Shown one piece after another: positions 54,151 to 62,656 of a stretch of DNA of 64,000 nt; within the stretch, counting starts at the first letter, position 1, and each line of letters begins with the position of its first letter. The translations under genes and the position numbers were made by a program. Origin of the DNA: Photobacterium sp. TLY01 (GTDB lineage: Bacteria; Pseudomonadota; Gammaproteobacteria; Enterobacterales; Vibrionaceae); the NCBI RefSeq assembly GCF_021432065.1, contig NZ_CP090365.1, positions 310,001-374,000 on the forward strand, read 5' to 3'. The notes under the pieces were generated by a model that saw only the letters and a program-made list of their open reading frames with translations, ran no database searches and was not told where the DNA came from.

Positions 54151-55368
54151 ATGAATCGGGTAGAAACAATAGAAAATTTGCTCAAAATCGCTGAGCAGAC
54201 AAAACAGGTACAGGCTGACCGAATTGAAATCGTGCTGGAAGAGCGCAGGGATGAACATTTTCCGTCGATGTCAAAAGCGCTGATGGAAACCCGCTCTGGT
54301 CTGACTCGCCGTAAGCTGGATGAAGCGATTGCCCGCATGGAAGAAGCCGGACATCAGTTCACTAAAAATAATGCCAATCATTACTCCATCACACTGAATG
54401 AAGCACATATGCTGATGGAAGCGGCTGAACGTCCTGCTTTTCATGAGCGTCAAACCGGCAAGCGTAAACCTTGGGTCGTGAATGTACAAAACCAGAAAGG
54501 CGGAACTGGTAAATCGATGACAGCGGTGCATCTGGCGGCTTGTCTGGCATTAGATCTGGATAAACGGTATCGCATCTGTCTGATTGACTTAGATCCCCAG
54601 GGCTCGCTTCGTTTGTTCCTGAACCCGCAAATCAGTATCGGTGATCAGGAAAATATTTATTCAGCGGTGGATGTGATGCTGGGAAATGTGCCGGAAGAGC
54701 AGGCTACGGACAAAGCATTTCTGATGAATAATGTGGTGATGCCAACCCAGTACCCTAACCTGAAAACCATTGCCGCCTTCCCGGAAGACGCTATGTTCAA
54801 TGCCGATGCCTGGCAGGATTTGGCGGTGAATCAGAACCTGGATATTGTGCAATTACTGAAAGAGCGCGTGATCGATCAGATTGAAGATGAGTTTGATGTC
54901 ATCATGATTGATACCGGTCCGCACATTGACCCGCTGGTATGGAATGCGATGTATGCGTCAAATGCCCTGCTGATCCCTTGTGCAGCGAAACGCCTTGACT
55001 GGGCTTCGACGGTGAATTTCTTCCAGCACTTACCGACAGTGTATGAAATGTTTCCTGAGGACTGGCATGGGTTGGAGTTTATCCGGTTGATCCCGACCAT
55101 GTTCGAAGATGATAATAAAAAACAGGTTTCGGTCTTAACGGAAATGAATTATCTGCTTCAGGAGCAGGTGATGATGGCGACTGTGCCTCGCAGCCGTGCG
55201 TTTGAAACCTGTGCCGATACTTACAGCACCGTTTTTGACCTGACAACCTCTGATTTTGAAGGCGGTAAAAAAACCTTATCAACGGCTCAGGATGCAATTC
55301 AGCGGGTTGGCCTCGAGCTGGAACGTGTCATGCACAGTCACTGGGCTAATTTGAACCAGGAGAAATAA
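54151..55368 (+). CDS. parA2: Chromosome II partition ATPase ParA2
   Basis: A 405-residue ParA of the P1/P7-like type Ia group, with an N-terminal helix-turn-helix region (MSKALMETRSGLTRRKLDEAIARMEEAGHQFTKNNANHYS). The deviant Walker A is in VQNQKGGTGKSMTAVHLA, Walker A' is LIDLDPQGSLRLFLNP and Walker B is IMIDTGPHIDP. It segregates chromosome II by moving ParB2-parS2 complexes on nucleoid DNA. Several starts are in frame (GTG 54139, ATG 54142, ATG 54151). The last aligns with the known Vibrio N-terminus and has AGGG 11 bases upstream. It is followed 3 bases later by parB2. Confidence 0.97.
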   Translation: MNRVETIENLLKIAEQTKQVQADRIEIVLEERRDEHFPSMSKALMETRSGLTRRKLDEAIARMEEAGHQFTKNNANHYSITLNEAHMLMEAAERPAFHERQTGKRKPWVVNVQNQKGGTGKSMTAVHLAACLALDLDKRYRICLIDLDPQGSLRLFLNPQISIGDQENIYSAVDVMLGNVPEEQATDKAFLMNNVVMPTQYPNLKTIAAFPEDAMFNADAWQDLAVNQNLDIVQLLKERVIDQIEDEFDVIMIDTGPHIDPLVWNAMYASNALLIPCAAKRLDWASTVNFFQHLPTVYEMFPEDWHGLEFIRLIPTMFEDDNKKQVSVLTEMNYLLQEQVMMATVPRSRAFETCADTYSTVFDLTTSDFEGGKKTLSTAQDAIQRVGLELERVMHSHWANLNQEK

Positions 55369-55371
55369 CAG

Positions 55372-56349
55372 GTGGCGATTAAAACAAACGATCTGAATGC
55401 CCGTCTGTTTGGTAAAGCAGATAAGCGCCGTGCAACCACTGTGGCCGAGGCACAGAGCGCAGCAAAAGATAAAGCCGCAGTCATTGAGCTGGCGGTGGCC
55501 GGCGAAACCACGGTCGCGTTTGAATTGGTCAGCGTGAAAGCCAGCGAGATTGGCGAGAAGACGCAAGTGTTTGCTCAGAACGCCCGTGAGCAGGCATTTT
55601 TAAATGAACACGCATTAGCCGATATTCTGACAACGCTCAAAGACAGGGGTCAGCAATATCCGGCCGTTGGCCGCTGGCTGGATGACGGTCGGATTGAAGT
55701 TCTGGATGGTAGCCGGCGGCGGATGGCCTGTTTGTTGTCGAAACAGGATTTTCTGATTTATGTGGCCAAAGGCATCAACAGCGATCATGCCAAGTTTCTG
55801 TCTGATGTTGCCAATGCACACAAGCCGCTGTCATTGTTTGAACGCGGCAAAGAAATGCAAGCGCTGCTTGCTTCCGGCAAAGTGGCTGATCAAAAAGCCC
55901 TGGCGCGCTTTTGCCAGTGCAGCGAGGCCCTGGTCAGCGGGGCATTGAAAGCAGCCAGTTTACCGATGGAACTGCTCATGGCTTACCCGAGCGTGGGCGA
56001 ACTTGGCCGGCCGACGATCGTGAAACTGCATAAGCTGTATTACTCACTCAATGATGAGCAGCAGAAAGCCTTTGTGAAGTCGCTGGCTCAGCAAGATAAG
56101 CCTGTCTGGCAGAGCGTTGATGCTCAGGGTATTACGCGCATTACCCGTGAAGTCACCAATCACATTGAACATCTTGGTGAGCAGGTGCGCCCGAAAGTGC
56201 AGCAGGAGAGCAAACCACAGCCGGTTGAACTGGTACGTGGGCAAGCAAGTTATGTCAGAGACGGTGACAGACTTCAGCTTAAACTCAGCAAACTCTCTGA
56301 GCAGCAGGCTGAGCACATCCTTGCCTATTTGGCTGATTATCTCAATTAA
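55372..56349 (+). CDS. parB2: Chromosome II partition protein ParB2
   Basis: A 325-residue ParB with a GTG start 3 bases after parA2 and GGAG about 10 bases upstream. An N-terminal ParA-contact region is followed by the ParB/Srx-like domain (YPAVGRWLDDGRIEVLDGSRRRMACLL, with the CTP-binding GSRRR motif), the helix-turn-helix (VADQKALARFCQCSEALVSGALKAASLP) and a C-terminal dimerisation tail. It should bind the six parS2-type sites around it. Confidence 0.97.
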   Translation: MAIKTNDLNARLFGKADKRRATTVAEAQSAAKDKAAVIELAVAGETTVAFELVSVKASEIGEKTQVFAQNAREQAFLNEHALADILTTLKDRGQQYPAVGRWLDDGRIEVLDGSRRRMACLLSKQDFLIYVAKGINSDHAKFLSDVANAHKPLSLFERGKEMQALLASGKVADQKALARFCQCSEALVSGALKAASLPMELLMAYPSVGELGRPTIVKLHKLYYSLNDEQQKAFVKSLAQQDKPVWQSVDAQGITRITREVTNHIEHLGEQVRPKVQQESKPQPVELVRGQASYVRDGDRLQLKLSKLSEQQAEHILAYLADYLN

Positions 56350-56367
56350 CAATTCTCTTCTCTATAA

Positions 56368-56394
56368 GCCACGTCTGATGACGTGGCTTTTTTT
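56368..56394 (+). terminator. Intrinsic terminator of parA2-parB2
   Basis: GCCACGTC and GACGTGGC form a perfect 8-bp stem with a TGAT loop, followed by seven T residues. It starts 19 bases after the parB2 stop. Confidence 0.93.
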
Positions 56395-56456
56395 ATTCTG
56401 CTTGGTAGTATACAGACCTGTTTTTTCTATCCAATGTCGCATCATCAGAGGTCAGT

Positions 56457-58565
56457 ATGACTGAACTGTCTCGTTTCATTTCTGACTTAGTCAGTCGTGC
56501 CGAACAATCCCGCCATCGTTATCTGCTCTGTATTGAAAGCGAACGTCATTGGGGTATTCAAACCGCTCAGCTCGTTCAGGCGCATTACTCGGCTGGTCTT
56601 TGGTTGAGCGACAAGGCGCCGCACAATGAGCAATCGGTATCGGTCAGCAAGTCACAGGCCTGGTTAGGTCAGGAGAGTGAATGTCTGATTGTCGATTTGC
56701 ACCAGGAATTAGCGATTGAGGCCATGGCCGCTTTGGTTGGGACGATCCGTGGCGGTGGTTTGATGGTGATATTGCTGCCTGTCTCCGAACACAGATCAGC
56801 TCACTGGCAGTCCCCTTTCATGCAGCGCTTGTTATCTCAACTTTCCAGCGCGCAGGTGCTGACGATCAAACCCGATCAGGATGGCAAGTTCAACAGGCCT
56901 GCGCTGCCAGCATTACCTGAAACACTCTCTGTTGCTGACGACAAAACCGAGCGGCAATACGGATGCCTGAGTGATGAACAGCGCGATGCGGTTGAATACA
57001 TCTGTCGGGTCGTCACCGGCCACAGACGTCGTCCTTTGGTGATTACGGCTGATCGCGGCCGAGGAAAATCCTCCGCTTTGGGGATTGCGGCCGGTCTGCT
57101 GATGAAGGAGAAGAAACGCAAAATACTGGTGACAGCGCCCCGTTTGCGCAATGTGCAAACCGTCTTTCAGCATGCCGCAAAGATTTTGGGACTACCGGGT
57201 GATGCCTCTTCCCGACTTGAACTGGATGGCAGTCAGCTCTGTTTTATGGCGCCGGATCATTTGCTGGTTGAGCGTCCGCCTGCCGATCTGCTGATTGTTG
57301 ATGAAGCCGCGGCTATCCCTGCCCCGTTGTTGCAAAAGATGTTGTCGAGTTATTCAAGGGTCGTCTTTGCATCGACAATCCATGGTTATGAAGGCACCGG
57401 CCGCGGGTTTGCGATCAAGTTTAAATCTGTGCTGGATACCATGACCCCACAATGGCGAGCTTTTTCTATGACCTCACCTGTCCGCTGGGCGGCGGGAGAT
57501 CCACTGGAGCATTGGCTTTTTGAAACCTTGTTGCTTGATGCCGAGCCGGCTCCTCTTACTGCGCCTGTTTCTGTTGCCGATGTTGAGTTTAAGCAAATCT
57601 CGCCATTATGGCTGACTGAGCGTCCGGGGCGTTTATCTCAGTTGTTTGGGCTGCTGGTGAATGCACATTATCAGACCTCTCCGGCTGACCTGAAGCAATT
57701 GCTGGACGATCCGGACCTAGCCCTATTTGTCGCGCTGAAAGATGCGCTGATTGTCGGCTGTGTTTTACTGTCCCGTGAGGGGGGCTTTTCGGCTGAACTT
57801 GCCCGGTCTGTTTGCCTTGGCCAGCGCCGGCCCAAAGGGCATTTGCTCGCCCAGTCCGTTGCTGCGCATCTTGGTCTGGCCGAGGCAGCCAGTCAGCATT
57901 GTGGTCGTATTTTACGGATTGCCGTTCATGATCATGCCCGTGGCATGGGGATAGGTTCTGCGTTACTGGCACAGGTTCAGCATTGGGCTGTTGCAAATCA
58001 ATTGGACTTCCTGGGCACCAGTTTTGCAGCCAGCAGTGAATTACTGCCGTTCTGGCGACAAGCAGGTTATGCGCCGGTTCGCTTAGGCATTGTGAAAGAC
58101 GGCGCCAGTGGCTGCCACTCGCTGCTGTCAGTTCTGCCAATATCTGATGCGTCCAAGTCCTGGTTTGAGCTGGCAACGGCCTCTTTCTCTGTCAGTTTTC
58201 TGGCTCAGGCGTGTGAACAGTTCAGGTTACTCGATAAGGCTGTTTTTTTGCCTCTGTATTCTCTGAGCCTGTTGCAAACACACTTACCCCTGGTTTCAGA
58301 GACGGTATATCGTCAGTTAATCAATTTCTCTCAGGGTGGATTAGGTTATGACTTGCTCGTTGGCCAGCTGTCACTCTGGTTGCAACACGGTATCAAATCG
58401 GGCGAGCTGATCGATCAAAGCGGTATTGAAGTGATGGTGGCAAAAGTGATTCAGCGCCAATCATGGATGGAAGTTCAGGAGCAGTTTGGTTTCACGGGCA
58501 GAAAACAGGCGGAACAATTTTTGCGTCATTTTGTTGCCAAAGCGCTGCCAAATCCCCCTCATTGA
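56457..58565 (+). CDS. tmcA: tRNA(Met) cytidine acetyltransferase TmcA
   Basis: A 702-residue RNA-modifying enzyme that makes N4-acetylcytidine at the elongator tRNA-Met anticodon wobble position. Domains in order: an N-terminal DUF1726-like domain, an RNA helicase-type ATPase (Walker A ADRGRGKSS at 198-206, LLIVDEAAAIPAPLL), a GNAT acetyltransferase (RILRIAVHDHARGMGIGSALLAQV) and a C-terminal tRNA-binding part. It is slightly longer than E. coli TmcA. AGAGG precedes the ATG. It stands alone, between the parB2 terminator and a parS2 pair. Confidence 0.96.
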   Translation: MTELSRFISDLVSRAEQSRHRYLLCIESERHWGIQTAQLVQAHYSAGLWLSDKAPHNEQSVSVSKSQAWLGQESECLIVDLHQELAIEAMAALVGTIRGGGLMVILLPVSEHRSAHWQSPFMQRLLSQLSSAQVLTIKPDQDGKFNRPALPALPETLSVADDKTERQYGCLSDEQRDAVEYICRVVTGHRRRPLVITADRGRGKSSALGIAAGLLMKEKKRKILVTAPRLRNVQTVFQHAAKILGLPGDASSRLELDGSQLCFMAPDHLLVERPPADLLIVDEAAAIPAPLLQKMLSSYSRVVFASTIHGYEGTGRGFAIKFKSVLDTMTPQWRAFSMTSPVRWAAGDPLEHWLFETLLLDAEPAPLTAPVSVADVEFKQISPLWLTERPGRLSQLFGLLVNAHYQTSPADLKQLLDDPDLALFVALKDALIVGCVLLSREGGFSAELARSVCLGQRRPKGHLLAQSVAAHLGLAEAASQHCGRILRIAVHDHARGMGIGSALLAQVQHWAVANQLDFLGTSFAASSELLPFWRQAGYAPVRLGIVKDGASGCHSLLSVLPISDASKSWFELATASFSVSFLAQACEQFRLLDKAVFLPLYSLSLLQTHLPLVSETVYRQLINFSQGGLGYDLLVGQLSLWLQHGIKSGELIDQSGIEVMVAKVIQRQSWMEVQEQFGFTGRKQAEQFLRHFVAKALPNPPH

Positions 58566-58570
58566 TTGTA

Positions 58571-58614
58571 ATTTACAGTGTAAATAGGTGACAGTGCCTA
58601 TTTACACTGTAAAT
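58571..58614. other. parS2: Inverted pair of parS2-type sites after tmcA
   Basis: Two perfect matches, ATTTACAGTGTAAAT (58571-58585) and ATTTACACTGTAAAT (58600-58614). With flanking bases they form an 18-bp perfect inverted repeat (58571-58588 with 58597-58614) around an 8-base loop. The pair starts 6 bases after the tmcA stop, so it could also form an mRNA hairpin there. Confidence 0.87.
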
Positions 58615-58854
58615 CACTGTATTTTGGTGAGAACCGATTGAAAGCTTCGTTCTGAGAGTACATTTACACGATTGTTTTCGTGCTCTGCGAGGTTGGTAAA
58701 CACTAACACCTTCCGACAAGCCTGATCGAAAAAAGTTCAAGGTAGTACCACTGAAACCACAAAATTAGACTAGAGTTATTTTACCTGAGCATGAAAAACG
58801 TCCTGCTGATAACAAGTACAGGATAATTATTAGAATGCCGTTAAGGGGTAGGAT

Positions 58855-59259
58855 ATGAGTTTAGTGAAGGCACAAAGCAAGGCAGTGAGAACCTTGGTGG
58901 AACCCGGTGTACGCATTGCCAAACCTAACATGACATTCAGCCTGGTGGCTGGCGGTTTTGCTGCGCGCTTATTAAAAAAAGCGAACAGCATGTCCGTGCA
59001 AACGGCTTCTGAAAGCGGTAACTTGGGTTTGAAAGTACGACTGAATAAGTTAAGTAAAAATTGCATCTATTTCGCAGCTATGGTGCCTCTGGATTTGTCT
59101 GCGTCTTATCAACTGCAAGTTCAGGGGCTAAGATTGCTCGATGGTTATCTGACGTCTGAATCTTGCGATGATAACGATCATCAATTGCCGTGCATTTATC
59201 AGTTCCACCCGAATGACTGGCTGACTGATGAGGATTTGAATTGGTTAGGGATAGATTAA
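58855..59259 (+). CDS. Hypothetical protein of 134 residues near oriCII
   Basis: No family was recognised. The start has GGGGTAGGAT directly upstream, and a strong terminator follows 25 bases after the stop, so it looks like a real single-gene unit. The N-terminal 50 residues are basic with an Ala/Leu-rich segment (FSLVAGGFAARLLKKANS). The C-terminal half is acidic with several Cys (SCDDNDHQLPCIYQF) and ends WLTDEDLNWLGID. It lacks a signal peptide and looks cytoplasmic. It lies between two inverted parS2 pairs. Confidence 0.75.
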   Translation: MSLVKAQSKAVRTLVEPGVRIAKPNMTFSLVAGGFAARLLKKANSMSVQTASESGNLGLKVRLNKLSKNCIYFAAMVPLDLSASYQLQVQGLRLLDGYLTSESCDDNDHQLPCIYQFHPNDWLTDEDLNWLGID

Positions 59260-59566
59260 CTTTTTCTTGAAACGCATTTTGCGGGCGAGCAAGGTCTATC
59301 CTTGCTCGCTTTATTCTTCATGTCTTTGCCATCAGTCAGCATCCTGATAAAACCCGCCTGTCGAGAATGCTTGGACATGCCGGATCAGTCCGCGCTAATT
59401 TGTCTGCCGCGGCTTTGACTGGCTCTTCATTTTTGCGCTTATCTGCCCAGTGTAAGTGCATGGTTTCTTGTTGTGCGAAGTGTGACTCCCTTCTATGTCT
59501 ACTCGATTGAAATTTCTGTAAGATTTAAATTCAAACAGCCTGCAGGCCAGGAAGAAGGAGCCTTCC
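59260..59566. other. Intergenic spacer with a terminator
   Basis: 307 bases between the hypothetical gene and the fapA-like gene. Apart from the terminator at 59285-59316 nothing further was recognised. The fapA promoter must lie here. Confidence 0.5.
59285..59316 (+). terminator. Intrinsic terminator of the 134-residue hypothetical gene
   Basis: GCGAGCAAGG and CCTTGCTCGC form a perfect 10-bp stem with a 5-base loop, followed by TTTATTC. Confidence 0.85.
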
Positions 59567-61225
59567 ATGACGGATTCGGGACTGAAGTTGGAACCAGACG
59601 GTTCGCAACTGCGTCTGGTTGTATCCAAACAGATGGAAAATACTTGTCAGTCGCTACAGCATGCGGATATTGAGTCGTTACTGGAAGCGTCTGAATTTTA
59701 TTCATACTGTCGTCTTGACGATGCGATTCAAGATGCGCTGGATTATTACAATCATTCGGCCTCAGAAACTGAGTCAACGGCATTTATTATTGCTGAGCGA
59801 AAAGACGTCGCACTTGAAATGTCGATTTCAGACGATTGCATGTTCGCTTATGTGACGCTGACGGGTGCTTACGGTGGTGAGCGTTTAACGGCTCAGGGGC
59901 TGATCGCCACGCTCAAGCAACAGCGTATTGTTCGGGGAGTTAGCAAGAAACGTCTGCAATATCTGCTGCAGAAGTCCTGGGAGCTGGAACCTGGTGAAAC
60001 CTTCACATTGAAAATAGCGGCGGGTCGGCCCGCAGTTGCCGGTACTGATACCCGCTTTGAACCGCTTGTTCCGGATGCTTCTCAACGCATCTTAGCCCCT
60101 CAGGACAGTGATCACGGCAAAGTCGATATGCGTGATTTAGGGAAGCTGATCACGGTCGAAATCGGTCAGCCGCTGATGCGGCGTATTCCTCCTACTTCCG
60201 GCGAGCCTGGTTATGATATTCATGGCAATGTGGTGCATGCGGTGGCGGGCAAAGCCATTGCTTTCGAGGTCGGTATTGGAACCCGGATTTCAGAATCTGA
60301 CAGCAATGTCTTGCTTGCAGATAAAGAAGGCATGCCGCGGCACGGTCAGACAGGTATGGCGGTTGATGACCTGTTGACGGTTGAAAATGTCGATGTGTCC
60401 ACCGGCCATATTGATTTCAATGGCGCAGTATTGGTACTGGGTGATATCAGCTCAGGCATGAAGGTCAATGCCGTAGGCAACATTACTGTGACTGGCGTTG
60501 TGGAACTTGCTGATCTACATGCCGGCGGTGATATTACGATTGCCAATGGGGTGATCGGACGAATACAGGATGGCAAACCGGCATACTGTCACCTGAAAGC
60601 GCTGGGGAAAGTCTCGGCCAAGTTTGCTCAGTACACTCAGATCGAATCCGGAGCAGATACCGAGTTGCATCTTCATTTGGCACATTGCGTGGTCACAGCG
60701 CAAGGCGCCGTCAAAGTGATTGACCCTGTGCAACGGCACGGTACTGTGACAGGCGGTATTATCTCCGCTGAGAAAGGGGTTTGCACCCGTATATTAGGCG
60801 CTGAAGCTGGTATTGAAACTCAGCTTAAGCTGCTGAGTCAGTTTGATGATCTTCGTACTGATATAGACGCCTTGAAGGCCGAAATAAAAAATCAGGAAGA
60901 GCGGCTGCATCAAGTGGTGCTGTTGCAGATGAAGTTATCGAAAGTACCAAAACAGAAACGCTCACATGAGCTCGCTGAGAAGGTGGCTGAGAGTAAAGTG
61001 CAGTTTATGTCGACGTTAGCCGAGATGAAAAGTCAGCATCTGTCTTTGCAACAAAGCTATCAGCAACAGCTGGCTGCAGCTCAGGTTGAAGTCAGAGGCT
61101 TGATTTATCCGGGGGTCTCTGTGCGTATCGCAGACAAAGAGTTTGCTGCCGAGCGAGAAATGGCAGCCTGCCGGATACAGTTAGAGCAGCACAAGATAGT
61201 CTGTCTGCCACTAAGTGCCACATGA
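59567..61225 (+). CDS. FapA-family (DUF342) protein
   Basis: A 552-residue DUF342/FapA protein. The N-terminal region is mixed alpha/beta. The central region (about 130-400) is a bactofilin-like beta-helix with recurring hydrophobic-Gly turns (AVLVLGDISSGMKVNAVGNITVTGVVELADLHAGGDITIANGVIG, KALGKVSAKFAQYTQIESGAD, KGVCTRILGAEAG). The C-terminal 130 residues are coiled coil (DALKAEIKNQEERLHQVVLLQMKLSKVP). The PTSGEPGYDIHGN motif is typical. Such proteins are often cell-envelope or flagellum-linked, but the exact role is unknown. GGAG is 8-9 bases before the ATG. A parS2 pair follows. Confidence 0.88.
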   Translation: MTDSGLKLEPDGSQLRLVVSKQMENTCQSLQHADIESLLEASEFYSYCRLDDAIQDALDYYNHSASETESTAFIIAERKDVALEMSISDDCMFAYVTLTGAYGGERLTAQGLIATLKQQRIVRGVSKKRLQYLLQKSWELEPGETFTLKIAAGRPAVAGTDTRFEPLVPDASQRILAPQDSDHGKVDMRDLGKLITVEIGQPLMRRIPPTSGEPGYDIHGNVVHAVAGKAIAFEVGIGTRISESDSNVLLADKEGMPRHGQTGMAVDDLLTVENVDVSTGHIDFNGAVLVLGDISSGMKVNAVGNITVTGVVELADLHAGGDITIANGVIGRIQDGKPAYCHLKALGKVSAKFAQYTQIESGADTELHLHLAHCVVTAQGAVKVIDPVQRHGTVTGGIISAEKGVCTRILGAEAGIETQLKLLSQFDDLRTDIDALKAEIKNQEERLHQVVLLQMKLSKVPKQKRSHELAEKVAESKVQFMSTLAEMKSQHLSLQQSYQQQLAAAQVEVRGLIYPGVSVRIADKEFAAEREMAACRIQLEQHKIVCLPLSAT

Positions 61226-61245
61226 AGCCGGGAATGGGATAAGGA

Positions 61246-61306
61246 ATTTACAGTGTAAATAGCGAACTGATTGCTGACATCGGATGCGTCTATTTACACT
61301 GTAAAT
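61246..61306. other. parS2: Inverted pair of parS2-type sites after the FapA-like gene
   Basis: ATTTACAGTGTAAAT at 61246-61260 and ATTTACACTGTAAAT at 61292-61306. They form a 17-bp perfect inverted repeat (61246-61262 with 61290-61306) with a 27-base spacer. They lie between convergent genes, as at 58571 but with a longer spacer. Confidence 0.87.
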
Positions 61307-61342
61307 CAAGTTACAGGTCTCTGAACCCTGCTCTCTTAACTG

Positions 61343-62656
61343 TTATTCTTTAAAATCTTGCTTATCCAATCCGTGTTTTTTCATTTTGTCATACAAGGTC
61401 TTTCTTGCCAGAGCTAATTCTGATTGCACGTCTTTCAAACGGCCATTGTGCCGGCGGAGTGCGTCACTGATTAAAGTAAACTCGAACTGGTGCACGCGTT
61501 CACTTAATGACGGAAGAGGAGCATCCAGCTCAAAGGTTTGCTGTGTGTCAAACTGGCTGCCAAGCAGGACCAGCCTTTCTGACACTGTCCTTAATTCCCG
61601 AACATTTCCAGGCCAGTTGTAAGCAAGCAATTTGTTTTTTTGCTCGGTACTGAGGAGCGGCGCTTCAATGTTATACCGAGAAGCCGCAGTACGAATAAAG
61701 TTCTGACACAGTAATTCAATATCTTCTTTGCGTTCACGCAATGGCGGCAAGGACAGGGTGCAGTGCCTCAGGCGCTGAAAAAGCGCATCTGAAAACAAAC
61801 CTTGCGCGGTCAGTACATCAAGCGAGTGACTGCTGCTGACGATGAGTCGTGTGTCGGATGCTTTGAGGTGAGAACCTTGCTGCGTGGCCTGACCTGCCTG
61901 CGTTAGCTGATCAAGCAAACGTTGTTGCGAGGCGGGCGCCAGACAGTCGATATGCTCAAGGTACAATGTGCTGCCCTCGGCGTCTGCCCATTTACCGCCA
62001 TCGGGAGAGTGTCCGAAACACATCTCTTCAAATTGCTGCTCTGTCAGATCCTGGCACTTGAGTGAAATCAAAGGTAAATGCTGCCTTGGACTGTGGTCAT
62101 GAATAAACTGAGCAACCAGACGTTTCCCTGTCCCTTCCTCGCCTTCCAGTAACACCGTTGTTTCGTTTTCTTGCAACTGGTACAGGCTGCGCCTGAGTTG
62201 CTTGATGGCTAAACTGTTGCCCAAAATACGAGGCCCAGGACTGCTTTGTGATGCCAGCTCTTTTTTCAGTTCACGGTTCTCCAGGATCAACTCACGCTTG
62301 TCACATGCTCGTTTAAGCACATCAAGCAAATGTTCAGTTGAGAAGGGTTTTTCAAGGAAATCGTAAGCGCCGATCCGCATGGCATCGACGGCGGTCGAAA
62401 TATCGCCGTGTCCTGTCAGCATGATGACTGGCAGCTCTGCGTCTATCGTTAATGCTTGTTGTAAAAAAGTCATCCCATCCATGCCCGGCATATTGATATC
62501 TGTGATGATGACGCCCGGGAAATGATTATCGAACTGACTGAGCGCCTGGCGAGCACTGGAGAATAGTTGAACCTGGTAATCTTCCAGTTCCAGAGTTTGC
62601 CCGAGTGAATCCCGGATCGCTTTTTCATCATCAATAAAGATGACCGGAGGTTTCAT
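61343..62656 (-). CDS. DctD-like response regulator with a degraded sigma-54 activator core
   Basis: A 437-residue NtrC-type layout. The receiver domain has phosphoacceptor Asp53 in ITDINMPGMDG and Lys103 in EKPF. The AAA+ domain has Walker A GEEGTGKR (172-179) and the arginine-finger region LPPLRERKEDI. The Fis-type helix-turn-helix is at the C-terminus (GRLKDVQSELALARKTLYDKMKKHG). The GAFTGA loop that contacts sigma-54 is missing: FGHSPDGGKWADAEGSTLYL stands where FGHEKGAFTGA is expected. Walker B reads LYLEHID instead of LFLDEI. Classical sigma-54 activation is doubtful. It overlaps the kinase gene by ATGA. Confidence 0.87.
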   Translation of the reverse strand: MKPPVIFIDDEKAIRDSLGQTLELEDYQVQLFSSARQALSQFDNHFPGVIITDINMPGMDGMTFLQQALTIDAELPVIMLTGHGDISTAVDAMRIGAYDFLEKPFSTEHLLDVLKRACDKRELILENRELKKELASQSSPGPRILGNSLAIKQLRRSLYQLQENETTVLLEGEEGTGKRLVAQFIHDHSPRQHLPLISLKCQDLTEQQFEEMCFGHSPDGGKWADAEGSTLYLEHIDCLAPASQQRLLDQLTQAGQATQQGSHLKASDTRLIVSSSHSLDVLTAQGLFSDALFQRLRHCTLSLPPLRERKEDIELLCQNFIRTAASRYNIEAPLLSTEQKNKLLAYNWPGNVRELRTVSERLVLLGSQFDTQQTFELDAPLPSLSERVHQFEFTLISDALRRHNGRLKDVQSELALARKTLYDKMKKHGLDKQDFKE

